This document shows, one piece after another, positions 1 through 9,993 of a stretch of DNA of 64,000 bases. The notes under the pieces were generated by a model that was not told where the DNA came from, ran no database searches, and saw only the letters and a program-made list of their open reading frames with translations. Where the stretch lies: positions 29,261-93,260 of the forward strand of contig PDIM01000003.1 of the NCBI GenBank assembly GCA_002811675.1, in the 5' to 3' direction. The stretch comes from Ichthyosporea sp. XGB-2017a. Lineage: Eukaryota > Opisthokonta > Ichthyosporea. The position numbers and the translations under genes were made by a program. The first letter of the stretch is position 1. Each line of letters begins with the position of its first letter.

Positions 1-749
1 GAACCTTGACCATAGTTTACATTTTGACGATGTTTATTATTTTAGTAGTACCTAGACTACTACAGGTTTTGGTTCGTTTCGTGGATAGCGGATACCAGTA
101 GCTTATCACCTTGTGTACTTCATGGTGCACTCAAGTCTCAACTGTCTATCATGAGTCACTCGCAAGCTAGAGGTCGTGTACTAGAAAGCAATCAATGCCA
201 GCAAGCTATCAACCAAAATAGTAGCCGCTAGTCTACTATATTCTAGAGAGTACTAGATAGATATCACACGCAGTTTCGGTCATAAAGCCTAATTTAATTT
301 CTCACCCTGAGTCTGACACCTTTTGAGCTCGAGCCTCGATCATGTACACCTTTTTCCTTTTAAGGAGGTGTGAGTAAACAAAGCAAACCCTATATGGTAA
401 TTTTTATATTATGTTTAAAATTACCCGAGCACGCGACGACCCCTCCTTTCCCCTTTAATATTAATGTGGCGTTTGGGGCTCTGCGCGAGGCATGCATTAT
501 AGAACTGGGAACTATCTAGCTAGTAGCTCAGAGTGCAAGGAAGTGGTTCTACAATTGTTGCAGCGTTAAATCAATAGGAACGAGTAGACGAGGATCTATT
601 ACCTTCACAAACAGTTATGAATAGCGCAATGAAGGCGCTTCCCCTGCTAATATTCGACAATCCTCAGGAAATTGGGAATTTGGATTACAGAGAGCTTCAT
701 AAGCTGAAGTACATTTACAGAAAATACAGGGGGGTTTAAGGGAGGAGTG
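1..749. other. 5' flank of pseudokinase A, no gene seen
   Basis: No convincing coding region, RNA gene or repeat is visible. The stretch is AT-rich and presumably contains the promoter and 5' UTR of the gene starting at 750. I found no clean TATA box. Confidence 0.5.
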
Positions 750-1676
750 ATGGAGCCAATACCCGTTAAACGAAACAGGAGAATGTCGTCAGATTCGGGA
801 AGGACAGGGTATTCAGATTCTAGCGGGATAATGTCCTTAGATTCTGGGGTGGTATGCAAAGAGAATACGCCACAGCATCCACTGCTGGATGATTATGAGC
901 TTATTTCATCAATTGAAAGGGGAAAATATGGATTAGTGAAGAATAGAGAAACGGGCGTAATATGTTTCTTAAAAATAATAGTCAAGAATGACGAAGCAGT
1001 GCCAAGCTCAATCTTATTATCACGAAGAGACGAGTGTCGCCTAATGTCTAAAGGTAATCATTTCCATATTTGCCCCCTCACAGACTGCATCGAAACCAAA
1101 GGCTCGCTGTATATGGTTTGCAAGTATTTTCCTAAGTCGTTGGCTACTTCTTCAATGGATGGTGCGACAGCTGGTCAAATACACTCAATTTTCTCGTCTC
1201 TGATCACCGGGATTCTCAACATGGAGCAAGAAAACATGACCCATGCCAGCCTGAGTCCCAGTAGGGTACTTCTCTGTGAAGACTATACAGTGAAGATATG
1301 TGGAATGAGTCACGTAATACATTCCCATTGGTGTTTAAATGAAAGTCTCCAGGAGCACCAGGAGCACCATTCAATCACGTGTTTTAAAGCCCCCGAGGCT
1401 AGAGAAGTAGAGTGCACATATTATGGTCCTGCGGCACATGTGTATAGCCTTGCTTGCATCCTATACTATATTCTAAATGAAAAAGCACCCCCTGCTGTTA
1501 GGTTGCAAGAGTACTTAAAAGCAACTCTCCTTTGTGATAATGATATTTCCCCTCTTCAAAGGAACCTGTATGTACTAATGATGTCAATGTGTAGTGAGGA
1601 TCCTGACGAGAGAATATCTACCAAAGAGGTACAGCAGATATTTGAACGGCATATGGAATGCTTAGTGCAATGTTGA
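750..1676 (+). CDS. Protein kinase-like pseudokinase A
   Basis: 308 residues from the ATG at 750; the codon just before it is GTG and is unlikely to start translation. A Ser-rich N-terminus (1-48) precedes a protein-kinase fold. A weak glycine loop (IERGKYG, 55-61), the ATP-anchoring Lys (K75 in FLKII), the alpha-C Glu (E95) and APE (214-216) are kept. The catalytic HRD is HAS (165-167) and DFG is CGM (184-186), so both the catalytic base and the Mg-binding Asp are gone. A phosphotransfer role is therefore unlikely, and a scaffold or allosteric role is inferred. It faces its paralogue at 1875-2909 tail to tail. The reading frame is intact and similar in length to the paralogue, which argues against a dead gene. 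Confidence 0.85.
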   Translation: MEPIPVKRNRRMSSDSGRTGYSDSSGIMSLDSGVVCKENTPQHPLLDDYELISSIERGKYGLVKNRETGVICFLKIIVKNDEAVPSSILLSRRDECRLMSKGNHFHICPLTDCIETKGSLYMVCKYFPKSLATSSMDGATAGQIHSIFSSLITGILNMEQENMTHASLSPSRVLLCEDYTVKICGMSHVIHSHWCLNESLQEHQEHHSITCFKAPEAREVECTYYGPAAHVYSLACILYYILNEKAPPAVRLQEYLKATLLCDNDISPLQRNLYVLMMSMCSEDPDERISTKEVQQIFERHMECLVQC

Positions 1677-1681
1677 ATAAA
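1676..1681 (+). terminator. AATAAA poly(A) signal overlapping the stop codon
   Basis: The hexamer begins on the last base of the TGA stop (1674-1676) of pseudokinase A, which implies a very short 3' UTR. The same arrangement recurs at other genes in this window. Confidence 0.5.
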
Positions 1682-1874
1682 GAAATGACTGTAAAAAGAA
1701 AAGGAAAAGGGGGAAAAGAAAGTAAGCTTCAAAGCTTCGGTTTTATTTTTTTACAAAATTACTTCTTGCAATGGATTCTGAGTTCAGTAGGTTGTATGCA
1801 TCAGGCGAAGCATGGTACAGACGACAGTAGAAAACAGTTGCAGTTCTCTAGTGGCTTTAACGCGACCTCTTTTT

Positions 1875-2909
1875 TCACTTGGATGCATAGGCGGTAGCCA
1901 GCTCATCGCCTGTATGATGTTTGAATTGCCTCAGTACTTCACTAAGAGATATTCTTTCATCGGCCTCATCTCGACACATACCCCTGACTAGTTTGTACAA
2001 GGCTTTTCGCCAATGCGGAATGTCTTCTCCAAATTTGATTATTTGCTCTGAAAGGCAATTCTCTAGTCCAAGGAAAGGTGGGTGAGTATTGCCGTTCATC
2101 AAATAGTATAATATGCATCCAAGACTGTATATATGTGCTTTGAATCCGTCATAACTGCAGTTTGTTTCCCTGGCCTCGGGAGGTTGGTAGCATGCATGCG
2201 AATAAGTCATCTCTTCCGTCATGCACCAAGGGGATTCAGTCACTTTAGAAAATCCACAAATTTTGACACCATTTTCTTTAGTAAGACGAATCTTATCTGG
2301 AGAGAGGTCATTATGAGAGATTCCTTTGTTTTGCAGATACGAAATACCTTCAACGACAGCAGTAAACACAAGACAAATCCCTTGCAGGTCAAGGGGACAC
2401 TCCAGAGTCTCTAAAGAGTCGGGAAAGTAATCACACACCATGTACAGGGAATTATGAGTTTCCACAAGCTGCCTTATTGAACAAATAGAGGAATGTTTCA
2501 GCATTTGCATTAGCCTAATTTCATCTCTTCTACGCATCAACAAGCCACTCTGCATAACACGGTCCCCCTTTACCAATATCTTTAGAAAGCAAAAATCTTG
2601 ACTTTGGTGGTGCCTAAGAAGAGCATAACGTCCTTGTTCGATTGAAGTGACCATGTCATAGTCCTGCAGCAATACATGCTTTGCGGTGGTAACGGGCCCT
2701 GCATTGGGGTTGTCTTGTCCTTGTTGACACTCACTTTCTTCGTCATGTTGATGAGCCGGAAGAGGGAGGGGGTTGGAAATTGACTCCATTGGTGTCTTCG
2801 CATCTGCCGAAGGTGTAGTTGCTTCCTCGTAAGAGGATCTTTTGGGTAAAGGTAGAGGCTTCTTTCTTTCATCCTTTTTTCTTTCATCTGATTTGTGACT
2901 GCAAGACAT
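1875..2909 (-). CDS. Protein kinase-like pseudokinase B
   Basis: 344 residues, ATG at 2909. A Lys/Pro-rich N-terminus of about 80 residues precedes a kinase-like domain clearly related to pseudokinase A (shared FLKI, RRDE, VKICG and PEARE blocks). The ATP-binding Lys (K110), the alpha-C Glu (E130) and the catalytic-loop Asp (HND, 199-201) are retained, but the DFG triad is CGF (218-220). Loss of the Mg-binding Asp makes normal kinase activity doubtful, although a few kinases lacking DFG-Asp are active, so ATP binding or weak activity is possible. The two paralogues have decayed to different degrees: this one kept the catalytic Asp and its neighbour lost it. Confidence 0.85.
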   Translation of the reverse strand: MSCSHKSDERKKDERKKPLPLPKRSSYEEATTPSADAKTPMESISNPLPLPAHQHDEESECQQGQDNPNAGPVTTAKHVLLQDYDMVTSIEQGRYALLRHHQSQDFCFLKILVKGDRVMQSGLLMRRRDEIRLMQMLKHSSICSIRQLVETHNSLYMVCDYFPDSLETLECPLDLQGICLVFTAVVEGISYLQNKGISHNDLSPDKIRLTKENGVKICGFSKVTESPWCMTEEMTYSHACYQPPEARETNCSYDGFKAHIYSLGCILYYLMNGNTHPPFLGLENCLSEQIIKFGEDIPHWRKALYKLVRGMCRDEADERISLSEVLRQFKHHTGDELATAYASK

Positions 2910-3936
2910 TGTCTTCTTTTTGTTTCCTTGATGACATACAATTTATATTTTAAATCATAAATGTTTGGTGATTTGTTTAGCTCCTTCTTCACTCTTGCCC
3001 CATTTAATGTAATGTGCATTTGATTTGCCCTTCTTTCGCTCTAATCAGCTTTACAAAATCTAATCAATCAACGAGCTATCAGACCCCAAGGGTCAAGAAC
3101 ACTACTGAAATGATTGTTCTTGTTCTTGCTGATTCATGGCACGTGAATAAAAACAAATACGTACATGTACTGTAAAGTTCTCATATTCATAGTTTTCCTG
3201 TCCAGGCTCAAAGTTGAAGGGGCTATCGACCTCTTGACTATGTAAGATATATATATATTACAACATTACCCATTGTCAGTTTAGCGTGGCCATGGGCTAC
3301 TATTATGTTAGCTACTAATTATAAGCTAGGACGCCTATCGTAAGGGTGGAAGTGCCACACAAACTCAGGTTGCTATAAATAAAGAAATAGAAGACAAATA
3401 TAGTAATCGAGGTTTAATTTAGGTACGGATTTTAGCCATTTATAGCTAAAAGCAAGGAATATTTTGAATCGATTCAATGGTTTACATTATAATGGTCTAT
3501 TTGCACAGCTTTGCAGAGTCATCAGTCAGCCAGCAGACGTTATAATTATGCCAATTTATAGAGGTCGAGTATATAGTATAATATGCGGTTTGCGGTCTTA
3601 ATTTGCCATTTGCCAACGCCGAATTCAAGTACAGTCAACAACAACCACCATCATATCATGAGCTGCTGGTACATGTGCCAGCCCGCTGATATTACATGCA
3701 CCAACTAAAAATCTGTAACCGTCGATGTGCATGGACCTATATACCAAATGAAAAGTGGTTTGTTTAATTTTCAGAGCAAACGAAAAGCGAACAATTCATT
3801 GCAGGTTATATTAATAAATTCTTCGTGCAGAAAAGTCACCTTTATTATTGCTACACAGCTGTGTTTCCCTTTTATTACATGAAAGTAACAACACTGAACA
3901 CATATTCAGTCTCTCATACAAGAGCACCACTATCAA
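2910..3936. other. Intergenic, no gene seen
   Basis: AT-rich sequence between the start of pseudokinase B and the 3' end of the TPPP-like gene, with a short TA tract near 3248-3258. TTTATT at 3871-3876 reads as AATAAA on the minus strand, about 60 nt past the TPPP-like stop, and is a plausible poly(A) signal. Confidence 0.5.
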
Positions 3937-4437
3937 TCAATGGGTTGCATCATATGTATTTTCGCCTTTATAATTTCCCACATATCCGGTATCGCTACTC
4001 GCGGGGTCTGTACGTCCTGCAAGGCCTTTTCCTTTTCCATCGGCATCAAAGCGGGCTTTGTGCGCCCCCGTGTACTGGGACGTATCTGTCATCTTATCTA
4101 CAATTTTGGCATTGGCCACTCCCGTGGTTCCATTTAAACCGGGCTGCTTTCCTGCTACTAGCTTCTTCATCTCGCCAACCGCATCTGCATTTCCAGGAAA
4201 CCGTTTCTTGGAAAGTTCCTCCAATGCCTGTACGAATTCCTTCACGGTGATGGTCTGCGAACCCTTTGCTTTCACCTTTGAGAACACAATGTCGACATCT
4301 GTACTGGTAACTTTCTTGCCGTCCTGTACTTTACAATCCTTGCACAGTTTCGCAAATGCCTTGTTGGTCATTTCTGTAGATTTACCAGCTGCTTTGCAGA
4401 ATGCATTGTAGGTATTTTGGATTTCACTATCCGACAT
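3937..4437 (-). CDS. TPPP/p25-alpha family protein
   Basis: 166 residues, ATG at 4437. The p25-alpha core is recognisable: an acidic/helical N-terminal half (about 5-75), then the basic C-terminal segment with VDKMTD, QYTGAHKARFD, the Gly-rich GKGKGLAGR and a final GYVGNYK block. Known members (tubulin polymerisation-promoting proteins and protist p25-alpha) bind and bundle microtubules. The family is strongly associated with organisms that build cilia or flagella, so a motile flagellated stage is inferred. The length is typical of short unicellular-eukaryote forms. Single exon, flanked by intergenic DNA on both sides. Confidence 0.9.
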   Translation of the reverse strand: MSDSEIQNTYNAFCKAAGKSTEMTNKAFAKLCKDCKVQDGKKVTSTDVDIVFSKVKAKGSQTITVKEFVQALEELSKKRFPGNADAVGEMKKLVAGKQPGLNGTTGVANAKIVDKMTDTSQYTGAHKARFDADGKGKGLAGRTDPASSDTGYVGNYKGENTYDATH

Positions 4438-4465
4438 TTTGATGTTATTCTAATAAATCTCCAAG

Positions 4466-4473
4466 CTTATATA
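4466..4473 (-). promoter_or_regulatory. Possible TATA box of the TPPP-like gene
   Basis: TATATAAG on the minus strand, only about 29 nt before the ATG. If used, the 5' UTR would be almost absent. It may be chance in AT-rich DNA. Confidence 0.25.
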
Positions 4474-4918
4474 TCGATGCTAATCTTGCAATCACTAATT
4501 CTCAATCGGTGTTCAAAGTTTTGTGCTGACTATAATAAAGGATAAAAGCCCTTCCAAAACGAAAAGAAATAAATTTAAAGGGGGGAGGGGTAAAATGGGC
4601 TAAATATATCCATATAAGGCAATGTTCAGAATGTCTGTCTGTGCCTTTCTATTTTTGTGGGCGTGGAACAATGTCCCTCCCTCCAATTCGACTTCAAATA
4701 TATTGAGGAATGCTGTTTGATTCCAAGTCTTTCACCATTCCTCTATTGTTTGGCGTCTTGTGGCCATAATTGCGCTTTCGGTTGCTACATAGCATTTTTA
4801 TTGGCCTATGCCTAAAGTTGTACAGTCATAGTTTCGACTAAAATTACTTATAAAGCACTGTCCTCATACCTGTAGTACTTTCATCAGGACTTTCAATTCA
4901 ATCTTTGATGGTCGTAAT
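4474..4918. other. Intergenic, no gene seen
   Basis: Non-coding gap between the TPPP-like promoter and the 3' end of the MYND-RING-Smr gene. No repeats or RNA genes recognised. Confidence 0.45.
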
Positions 4919-7900
4919 TTACTTGGTGAAATGTGCAACCATCTCAATAACACCCGCGTTTCCAGGAACTTCACTGAAAGACATTGTACACTCATTTTCA
5001 CTCTGCCCTCTTAAAATACCACTGGCACCAGACGATGAAGCGTCTCTCGCTCTTGAGCGTCTTGCTTCTGAAACGGATGAATTGTGGTCCCGACAATACC
5101 GCAAAACGGCTTCTTTAAGCACAGATGTTCCAGATGCTGCGGAATGTAACCCCTTGCCAGTGACAATGAGAACCTTTTGTACAACAGGAAGAATGGGCTT
5201 CACCAACTCATTTAATTTACGAACAGCTTGGCCAGGTGACAAACCATGCAGATCTATTTGAAGAATGGTATCTTCGTCTCCATTGTTTTTCTCGTTCGCT
5301 GATGAGTTTCTCGCTGTCGAGTTGAAGGTTGAGCGGCCCATTGAACGACTTCCTGAATTGATGCGCTCAAAAATATCATCAGCTGCACAATTATAGGCCG
5401 ATTGGAGTTTGTCACATACCGCAGTATACCTGTCTATCAACATCTCGTATTTTCGAGTACCCAGTTGATTCGTCTTCTCCAGCTGGTTTTTCCTTCGCCT
5501 CAAACTCTCTTTCTCTTCTTTTAATTTAAGGATTGGGGCTTGAGCAACAGTATAAATTTCTTGCTTTTGCTCATGAGTCATGTCAACTGTTTCCCCGTAC
5601 TGAGATGAGGCTATGAGCTCATACACTATGTCACATACTTTATCACAGTTTAATTTTGTGCTTCTTACCAGACCTACTAGGTATTGTCTAGTAAGCTCTT
5701 TGGAACCAAACAATCTACTTTTGGAAGAGGAAAGCAGTTTACACTGCTTGGAAAGTTGTTGATCAACAAGGCTACCGCACAACTTGTCAACAATATCTGA
5801 AGGAAGTTCGGATCGACATAAATGGCATGCCAAAGCCTCTTGGGCTTTGTCAAATTTCAATAGGCAAATAGTGCACATTAAATGACCACATGGGAAGACC
5901 GCGGCAAGAACGGATTTTGGAAAATGTGACCATATTTCATAGCAGCAAATGCAGGAATCGTGATCTTCAAAGGTGCACAAGTTTGAGTCTTTTAGCTCTC
6001 TGCAAGGAACGAAAATCGCTTCTTTTACTGCACCAGCATTTCCTTCCTTGGCTTTAACATTAGATACACTTTCTATGTGGTCATTTATCTGGAAAGCCCT
6101 TGCACGACCTTCTCGGCGGCTTCGGCGGCTTCTATTAACACGATTTGTCTGCCTCCTCTGCCTTGCTTCGTTATAGAAATCTTCTGCTGTCGACAGCCAA
6201 GAGGAACCAGACTCATTGTTTTGCCCAGCTTCACCATTCGCTCGTGTAGCACTAAGCAATCGTGGTGTTGTTGGGCTATCAATAGATTGTCGTTCTTCAA
6301 ATGGGCGTGGTACTGCAGGCATCTCAACACTCACGGAATCAATACGTTCGGATAGGACGTCTTCGTCTGTCCGCCGGTCACTGAAGCTTGTACCTTGAGC
6401 ATTCGTTGAAATGTTTACATTGCTCGATATTAGAGCGGGGGTTTCAGCAGTGGTGGGAGAATTACCATTGCAATTCCTGGAAAATAGTACTCTTGGTCGA
6501 ACAAGTGCATTTTCTGTTGGATGGTATTTTGCCGACACAAAGTCAGTTAGCTCATCCAGTTCGACGCTGTCATCGGATATGATTTTGATATGTTCGTTCA
6601 TCATCTTCTCCACTTGAAAGTACATACGTTCAATAGCCTCTTGAGATGTCCCTGTACTGCACATTTTCATAGAATCTGAATTCAACAAAAACTCTAAGTC
6701 TTGAAAAAGTTCTCCAGCCATCTCTTGGTCCAATTCTCCGACCGAAAGGCAGTTCATTTTCAAATAATTCATTAAAGTTTCAATCTTTTTTTCTAGACAA
6801 AAATGAAGTTGCTTCTTCACATCTTTGGCTAGGCGTGCGATTGTGCTCTCCTTTTCTAGCATGTGAAATATGCAACGGTTTAGCTTACGTAGGTTCGCCT
6901 TCACATCCGTAAAAGAATCAAAGTCAGCATACAAATCACTAATACTATAGTGCTGCTGCTCCCTTCGATACTCTGCTGTCTTCATATAGCATCGCTTTCG
7001 ATATTCATAGAATAGCATTACTTCATCCCCATACGTCGGCTCTATATCTTTTACTTTCACGTACAGTGCAGGTGCGTCCCTGTAAGACCTCTCGACTACC
7101 GCCAAGCCTTCGTAACTCAGGCCCGAAAAGAATTCCTGAACTGTTTCCCCCCTCAGCCTCCCTGCAAGCAATGTTTCCGCCGCATGTACATCAACCTGTA
7201 ACTCTAAACACAGATTGTCTTTGTAAGAGGCTGCTCGTAACTCAACACATTCTCTCGAATGTAATACGTTAGCATGCTCATCTCTACACTTTTCACTGCA
7301 ATACAGTCTCGCCTTGCATCTTTCACATCTCACGGCAGATTCAAAACCTATTGAGACGGAACATATATAACAGAAACCACTTCCTTCAATAACATTGGAT
7401 CGCAAAATCTCCTCTTGCGTTGGAATCGCCTTTAAATGTCTACTGGAAGGTAGACCCAATGCCATCGCTCGTGACTCCAATCCACAATAGCGGCCATAGA
7501 ACAACAAAGGCTCTTGTCGAAGGCTTGCTTTCCCACGCTTCCCGTCCATTCCTCGCTTGGTTTTACGCAATTGCTGAAAGCATTGAGCAGCATCCAGGAC
7601 AAGAGTGCGACTGACTAAGGGCACCTTCCACATTTGATCGAAAGTTTTCGAAAAGTTATCCATGTCTAAAGGACCATCAGGCTTGTTAAACTCTCTCCTA
7701 TAGGCAATTTCGGTGAGGAAAAATACTGCTTCCAAGTATATACGAAGAGAAATGCGCACATTTAAAATTTTTTCTTCATCCGCATCGGAAACAAGGTCAA
7801 CTACACCACTGTTTAACACATAGTCACTTTCACGAAGCATCTCCACTAAGTATTTCAATCGTTTGGACTCACTCACGGCATTGCTCTCCAAGTACAAGCT

Positions 7901-9718
7901 CAAATTACACTGCCTCTTCATTAGGTGGTAGCAGATGGTTCTCCCCCTAGTATAGCTAAAAAAGCTTTCTGGCCTGATATATTTACGCATTGGATCGTCA
8001 TCATACCTCATAAACAAGTCTGTCATATACATTCCATATTCATAAGCCTTCAAATAGTCCTTTCTTTTCACTGATTCGCTAGTAAGACCCATTACTTCAC
8101 GTACAAACTCGTTCATGCCATAGTTGCTCATGGGAAGATATCGCTTAAGCAGCTTGCTACTTTTCTTCTCGTTGTTTATACATTTCACAACGAAATCATG
8201 ACTTTTCCTATACTGCAGTGTTGAAGCCACAATAGCCCTGCTGTCACACGAGGGCTTCTTTACATATACTACCGGTGACACTTCGTAATATGTGCGCCCA
8301 AGAAGATCCGCAAGCTCGCTACTAACTAAATCTTCATAAGCAGTCGAAACAATATCACGAGGCGCGACTATCTGTGGAACAGCAGGAGACACTGTACATG
8401 GGACATATACAATTTTCGACAGCACAATCTCATTCACCCACACAGAATTCACAAACGCGGAAAACCATGATGAATTAGACTTATCTTCCAAAGATTCTCC
8501 ACTTCGGCTCTCATTATACGCACGCGTGTGCCCCAAACACACCGCCCATTCAACAAGGTGTGTAAAGGCATCGCTCATCCCAAGCACATTATTCAATTCG
8601 CCCCCGCTAAGACACACACTCACTACACGCACCCACTCGCTCCTCACACTAATGTCACTTCCGCTGCCTGCCTCGTTCGCATATTCAACAAAGCCCCCTT
8701 TCTGTACAAAAGTGCAGTCATTCAATATCTTGACTATAAACTCATAGTCACCCGACAGTTGAACGTAACCACTTTCAGCTACAATCCAATTTTTAAGAAA
8801 TATTGCAGCTATAAACCTTCCCACGAGAACAGAGAGCTTGTCCTCGTCTTTTATAATCCTTTTCCCATCTACCACTACCGCACTCTCAGTTTGACATGAC
8901 TTTAGACACGGCCCCAAAGACTGAAGACAATGGTCTATAGCCAACATAACAAACCGAAGGCACTTGTCAAGATTATCATAACGATGCTTAAACGCATTTA
9001 CCAAAAGCAAATGATAATCCAGTCCTTTCTCATCACTGTCCCTTCCAGATAGCCGTACAAAACACTCCTCACGCGCCTTCACTTCATACGCACATTCTCC
9101 TTTACTACCACTACGCTGAAGGGGAAAGTCACCAAACGCCTCTACTGTCGCTTTTAAAAATGGAACATTAAAGACATCTACATAATCCTTACAAACACAC
9201 TCTTTCACCTGAGAAATACTCACACCAGAGCATTTTGCATCCCTGATGCTATTGCCATTGGTGCTGCTTGATGCTCTTCCCCCACTGCCACCATCAGCTC
9301 CTTCCTTTTTCCATTTCTTACACTCCTGCTTATGTCCCCGTTGCCAATCAATTTTCTGACAATCAGTGGAGCAGTACCAAACTTTGCCACACGCACTGCA
9401 CATCTTAAGTCTATCACGTGAACGTCCACACACTCTACAGCCTTTCTTCTCCCTTACATCCTCTTCCGCAACTTCATCTTCATCGTCATCTTCACTCCCA
9501 TCATGTAAAAGATTTACATCCACCACTACAGGCCTTTGCAGAATCCGCACCCCATGCTCTTCACGGGTTAAGTCATTTGTATACTTATGGTCCACACAGC
9601 ACTGGTTACAAATCTCACGTCCATGATATGCACAGACCATTAAATCCAAACCATTCTCATCCGTATAGTACTTCCCCAAATGCGAATAATCGCCAGAATT
9701 CATAAACAGGTGCGCCAT
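4919..9718 (-). CDS. MYND-MYND-RING-Smr multidomain protein
   Basis: 1,599 residues from the ATG at 9718; the frame stays open to a TTG at 9754, which was not used. Order: a small Cys/His cluster (CAYHGREICNQCC, about 29-41), an acidic linker, MYND zinc finger 1 (CRVCG...HKQEC, about 94-133), a long helical region, MYND zinc finger 2 (CYIC...HSREC, about 785-825), a disordered Arg/Ser region, a RING finger (CCYEIW...CGHLMCTIC...CHLC, about 1255-1302), a coiled coil (about 1400-1450) and a C-terminal Smr domain (about 1480-1541) with IDLHGL and TGKGLHS. RING domains are typically ubiquitin E3 modules. Smr domains are DNA/RNA-binding or endonuclease modules. An RNA- or ribosome-linked E3 role is inferred. 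The combination is unusual. Cytosolic: no signal peptide or TM seen. Confidence 0.88.
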   Translation of the reverse strand: MAHLFMNSGDYSHLGKYYTDENGLDLMVCAYHGREICNQCCVDHKYTNDLTREEHGVRILQRPVVVDVNLLHDGSEDDDEDEVAEEDVREKKGCRVCGRSRDRLKMCSACGKVWYCSTDCQKIDWQRGHKQECKKWKKEGADGGSGGRASSSTNGNSIRDAKCSGVSISQVKECVCKDYVDVFNVPFLKATVEAFGDFPLQRSGSKGECAYEVKAREECFVRLSGRDSDEKGLDYHLLLVNAFKHRYDNLDKCLRFVMLAIDHCLQSLGPCLKSCQTESAVVVDGKRIIKDEDKLSVLVGRFIAAIFLKNWIVAESGYVQLSGDYEFIVKILNDCTFVQKGGFVEYANEAGSGSDISVRSEWVRVVSVCLSGGELNNVLGMSDAFTHLVEWAVCLGHTRAYNESRSGESLEDKSNSSWFSAFVNSVWVNEIVLSKIVYVPCTVSPAVPQIVAPRDIVSTAYEDLVSSELADLLGRTYYEVSPVVYVKKPSCDSRAIVASTLQYRKSHDFVVKCINNEKKSSKLLKRYLPMSNYGMNEFVREVMGLTSESVKRKDYLKAYEYGMYMTDLFMRYDDDPMRKYIRPESFFSYTRGRTICYHLMKRQCNLSLYLESNAVSESKRLKYLVEMLRESDYVLNSGVVDLVSDADEEKILNVRISLRIYLEAVFFLTEIAYRREFNKPDGPLDMDNFSKTFDQMWKVPLVSRTLVLDAAQCFQQLRKTKRGMDGKRGKASLRQEPLLFYGRYCGLESRAMALGLPSSRHLKAIPTQEEILRSNVIEGSGFCYICSVSIGFESAVRCERCKARLYCSEKCRDEHANVLHSRECVELRAASYKDNLCLELQVDVHAAETLLAGRLRGETVQEFFSGLSYEGLAVVERSYRDAPALYVKVKDIEPTYGDEVMLFYEYRKRCYMKTAEYRREQQHYSISDLYADFDSFTDVKANLRKLNRCIFHMLEKESTIARLAKDVKKQLHFCLEKKIETLMNYLKMNCLSVGELDQEMAGELFQDLEFLLNSDSMKMCSTGTSQEAIERMYFQVEKMMNEHIKIISDDSVELDELTDFVSAKYHPTENALVRPRVLFSRNCNGNSPTTAETPALISSNVNISTNAQGTSFSDRRTDEDVLSERIDSVSVEMPAVPRPFEERQSIDSPTTPRLLSATRANGEAGQNNESGSSWLSTAEDFYNEARQRRQTNRVNRSRRSRREGRARAFQINDHIESVSNVKAKEGNAGAVKEAIFVPCRELKDSNLCTFEDHDSCICCYEIWSHFPKSVLAAVFPCGHLMCTICLLKFDKAQEALACHLCRSELPSDIVDKLCGSLVDQQLSKQCKLLSSSKSRLFGSKELTRQYLVGLVRSTKLNCDKVCDIVYELIASSQYGETVDMTHEQKQEIYTVAQAPILKLKEEKESLRRRKNQLEKTNQLGTRKYEMLIDRYTAVCDKLQSAYNCAADDIFERINSGSRSMGRSTFNSTARNSSANEKNNGDEDTILQIDLHGLSPGQAVRKLNELVKPILPVVQKVLIVTGKGLHSAASGTSVLKEAVLRYCRDHNSSVSEARRSRARDASSSGASGILRGQSENECTMSFSEVPGNAGVIEMVAHFTK

Positions 9719-9782
9719 GACGCGGAAATCCACTGAAACAAAACTACACCTCAATGAGATAAACCAACAGAAAACTCACCAT

Positions 9783-9993
9783 CACCTGATCCAGGCCCTG
9801 TTTTGTTTCCCATCCCCTAATAGTCCCTGGATGGCTGATCCAGGCACCCTGTTTTGTTTCCCATCCCCTAATAGTCCCTGGATGGCTGATCCAGGCACCC
9901 TGTTTTGTTTCCCATCCCCTAATAGTCCCTGGATGGCTGATCCAGGCACCCTGTTTTGTTTCCCATCCCCTAATAGTCCCTGGATGGCTGATC
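9783..9993. repeat. 51-bp minisatellite, about four copies
   Basis: Four near-perfect tandem units start at 9796, 9847, 9898 and 9949, with a partial lead-in from 9783. Each unit contains the inverted repeat CCTGGAT...ATCCAGG with a 5-nt GGCTG loop, so every unit can form a hairpin. 51 bp is 17 codons, so the array is open in at least one frame on both strands, but no gene start or family supports coding. It sits 65-275 bp upstream of the MYND-RING-Smr ATG, in the promoter or 5' UTR. Confidence 0.95.

Noticed and set aside
9719-9754. Extended N-terminus of the MYND-RING-Smr protein from a TTG
   Set aside because: A non-ATG start adds 12 residues with no domain; the ATG at 9718 is sufficient.
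9783-9993. CRISPR array
   Set aside because: The 51-bp units are contiguous with no unique spacers, and the organism is eukaryotic.
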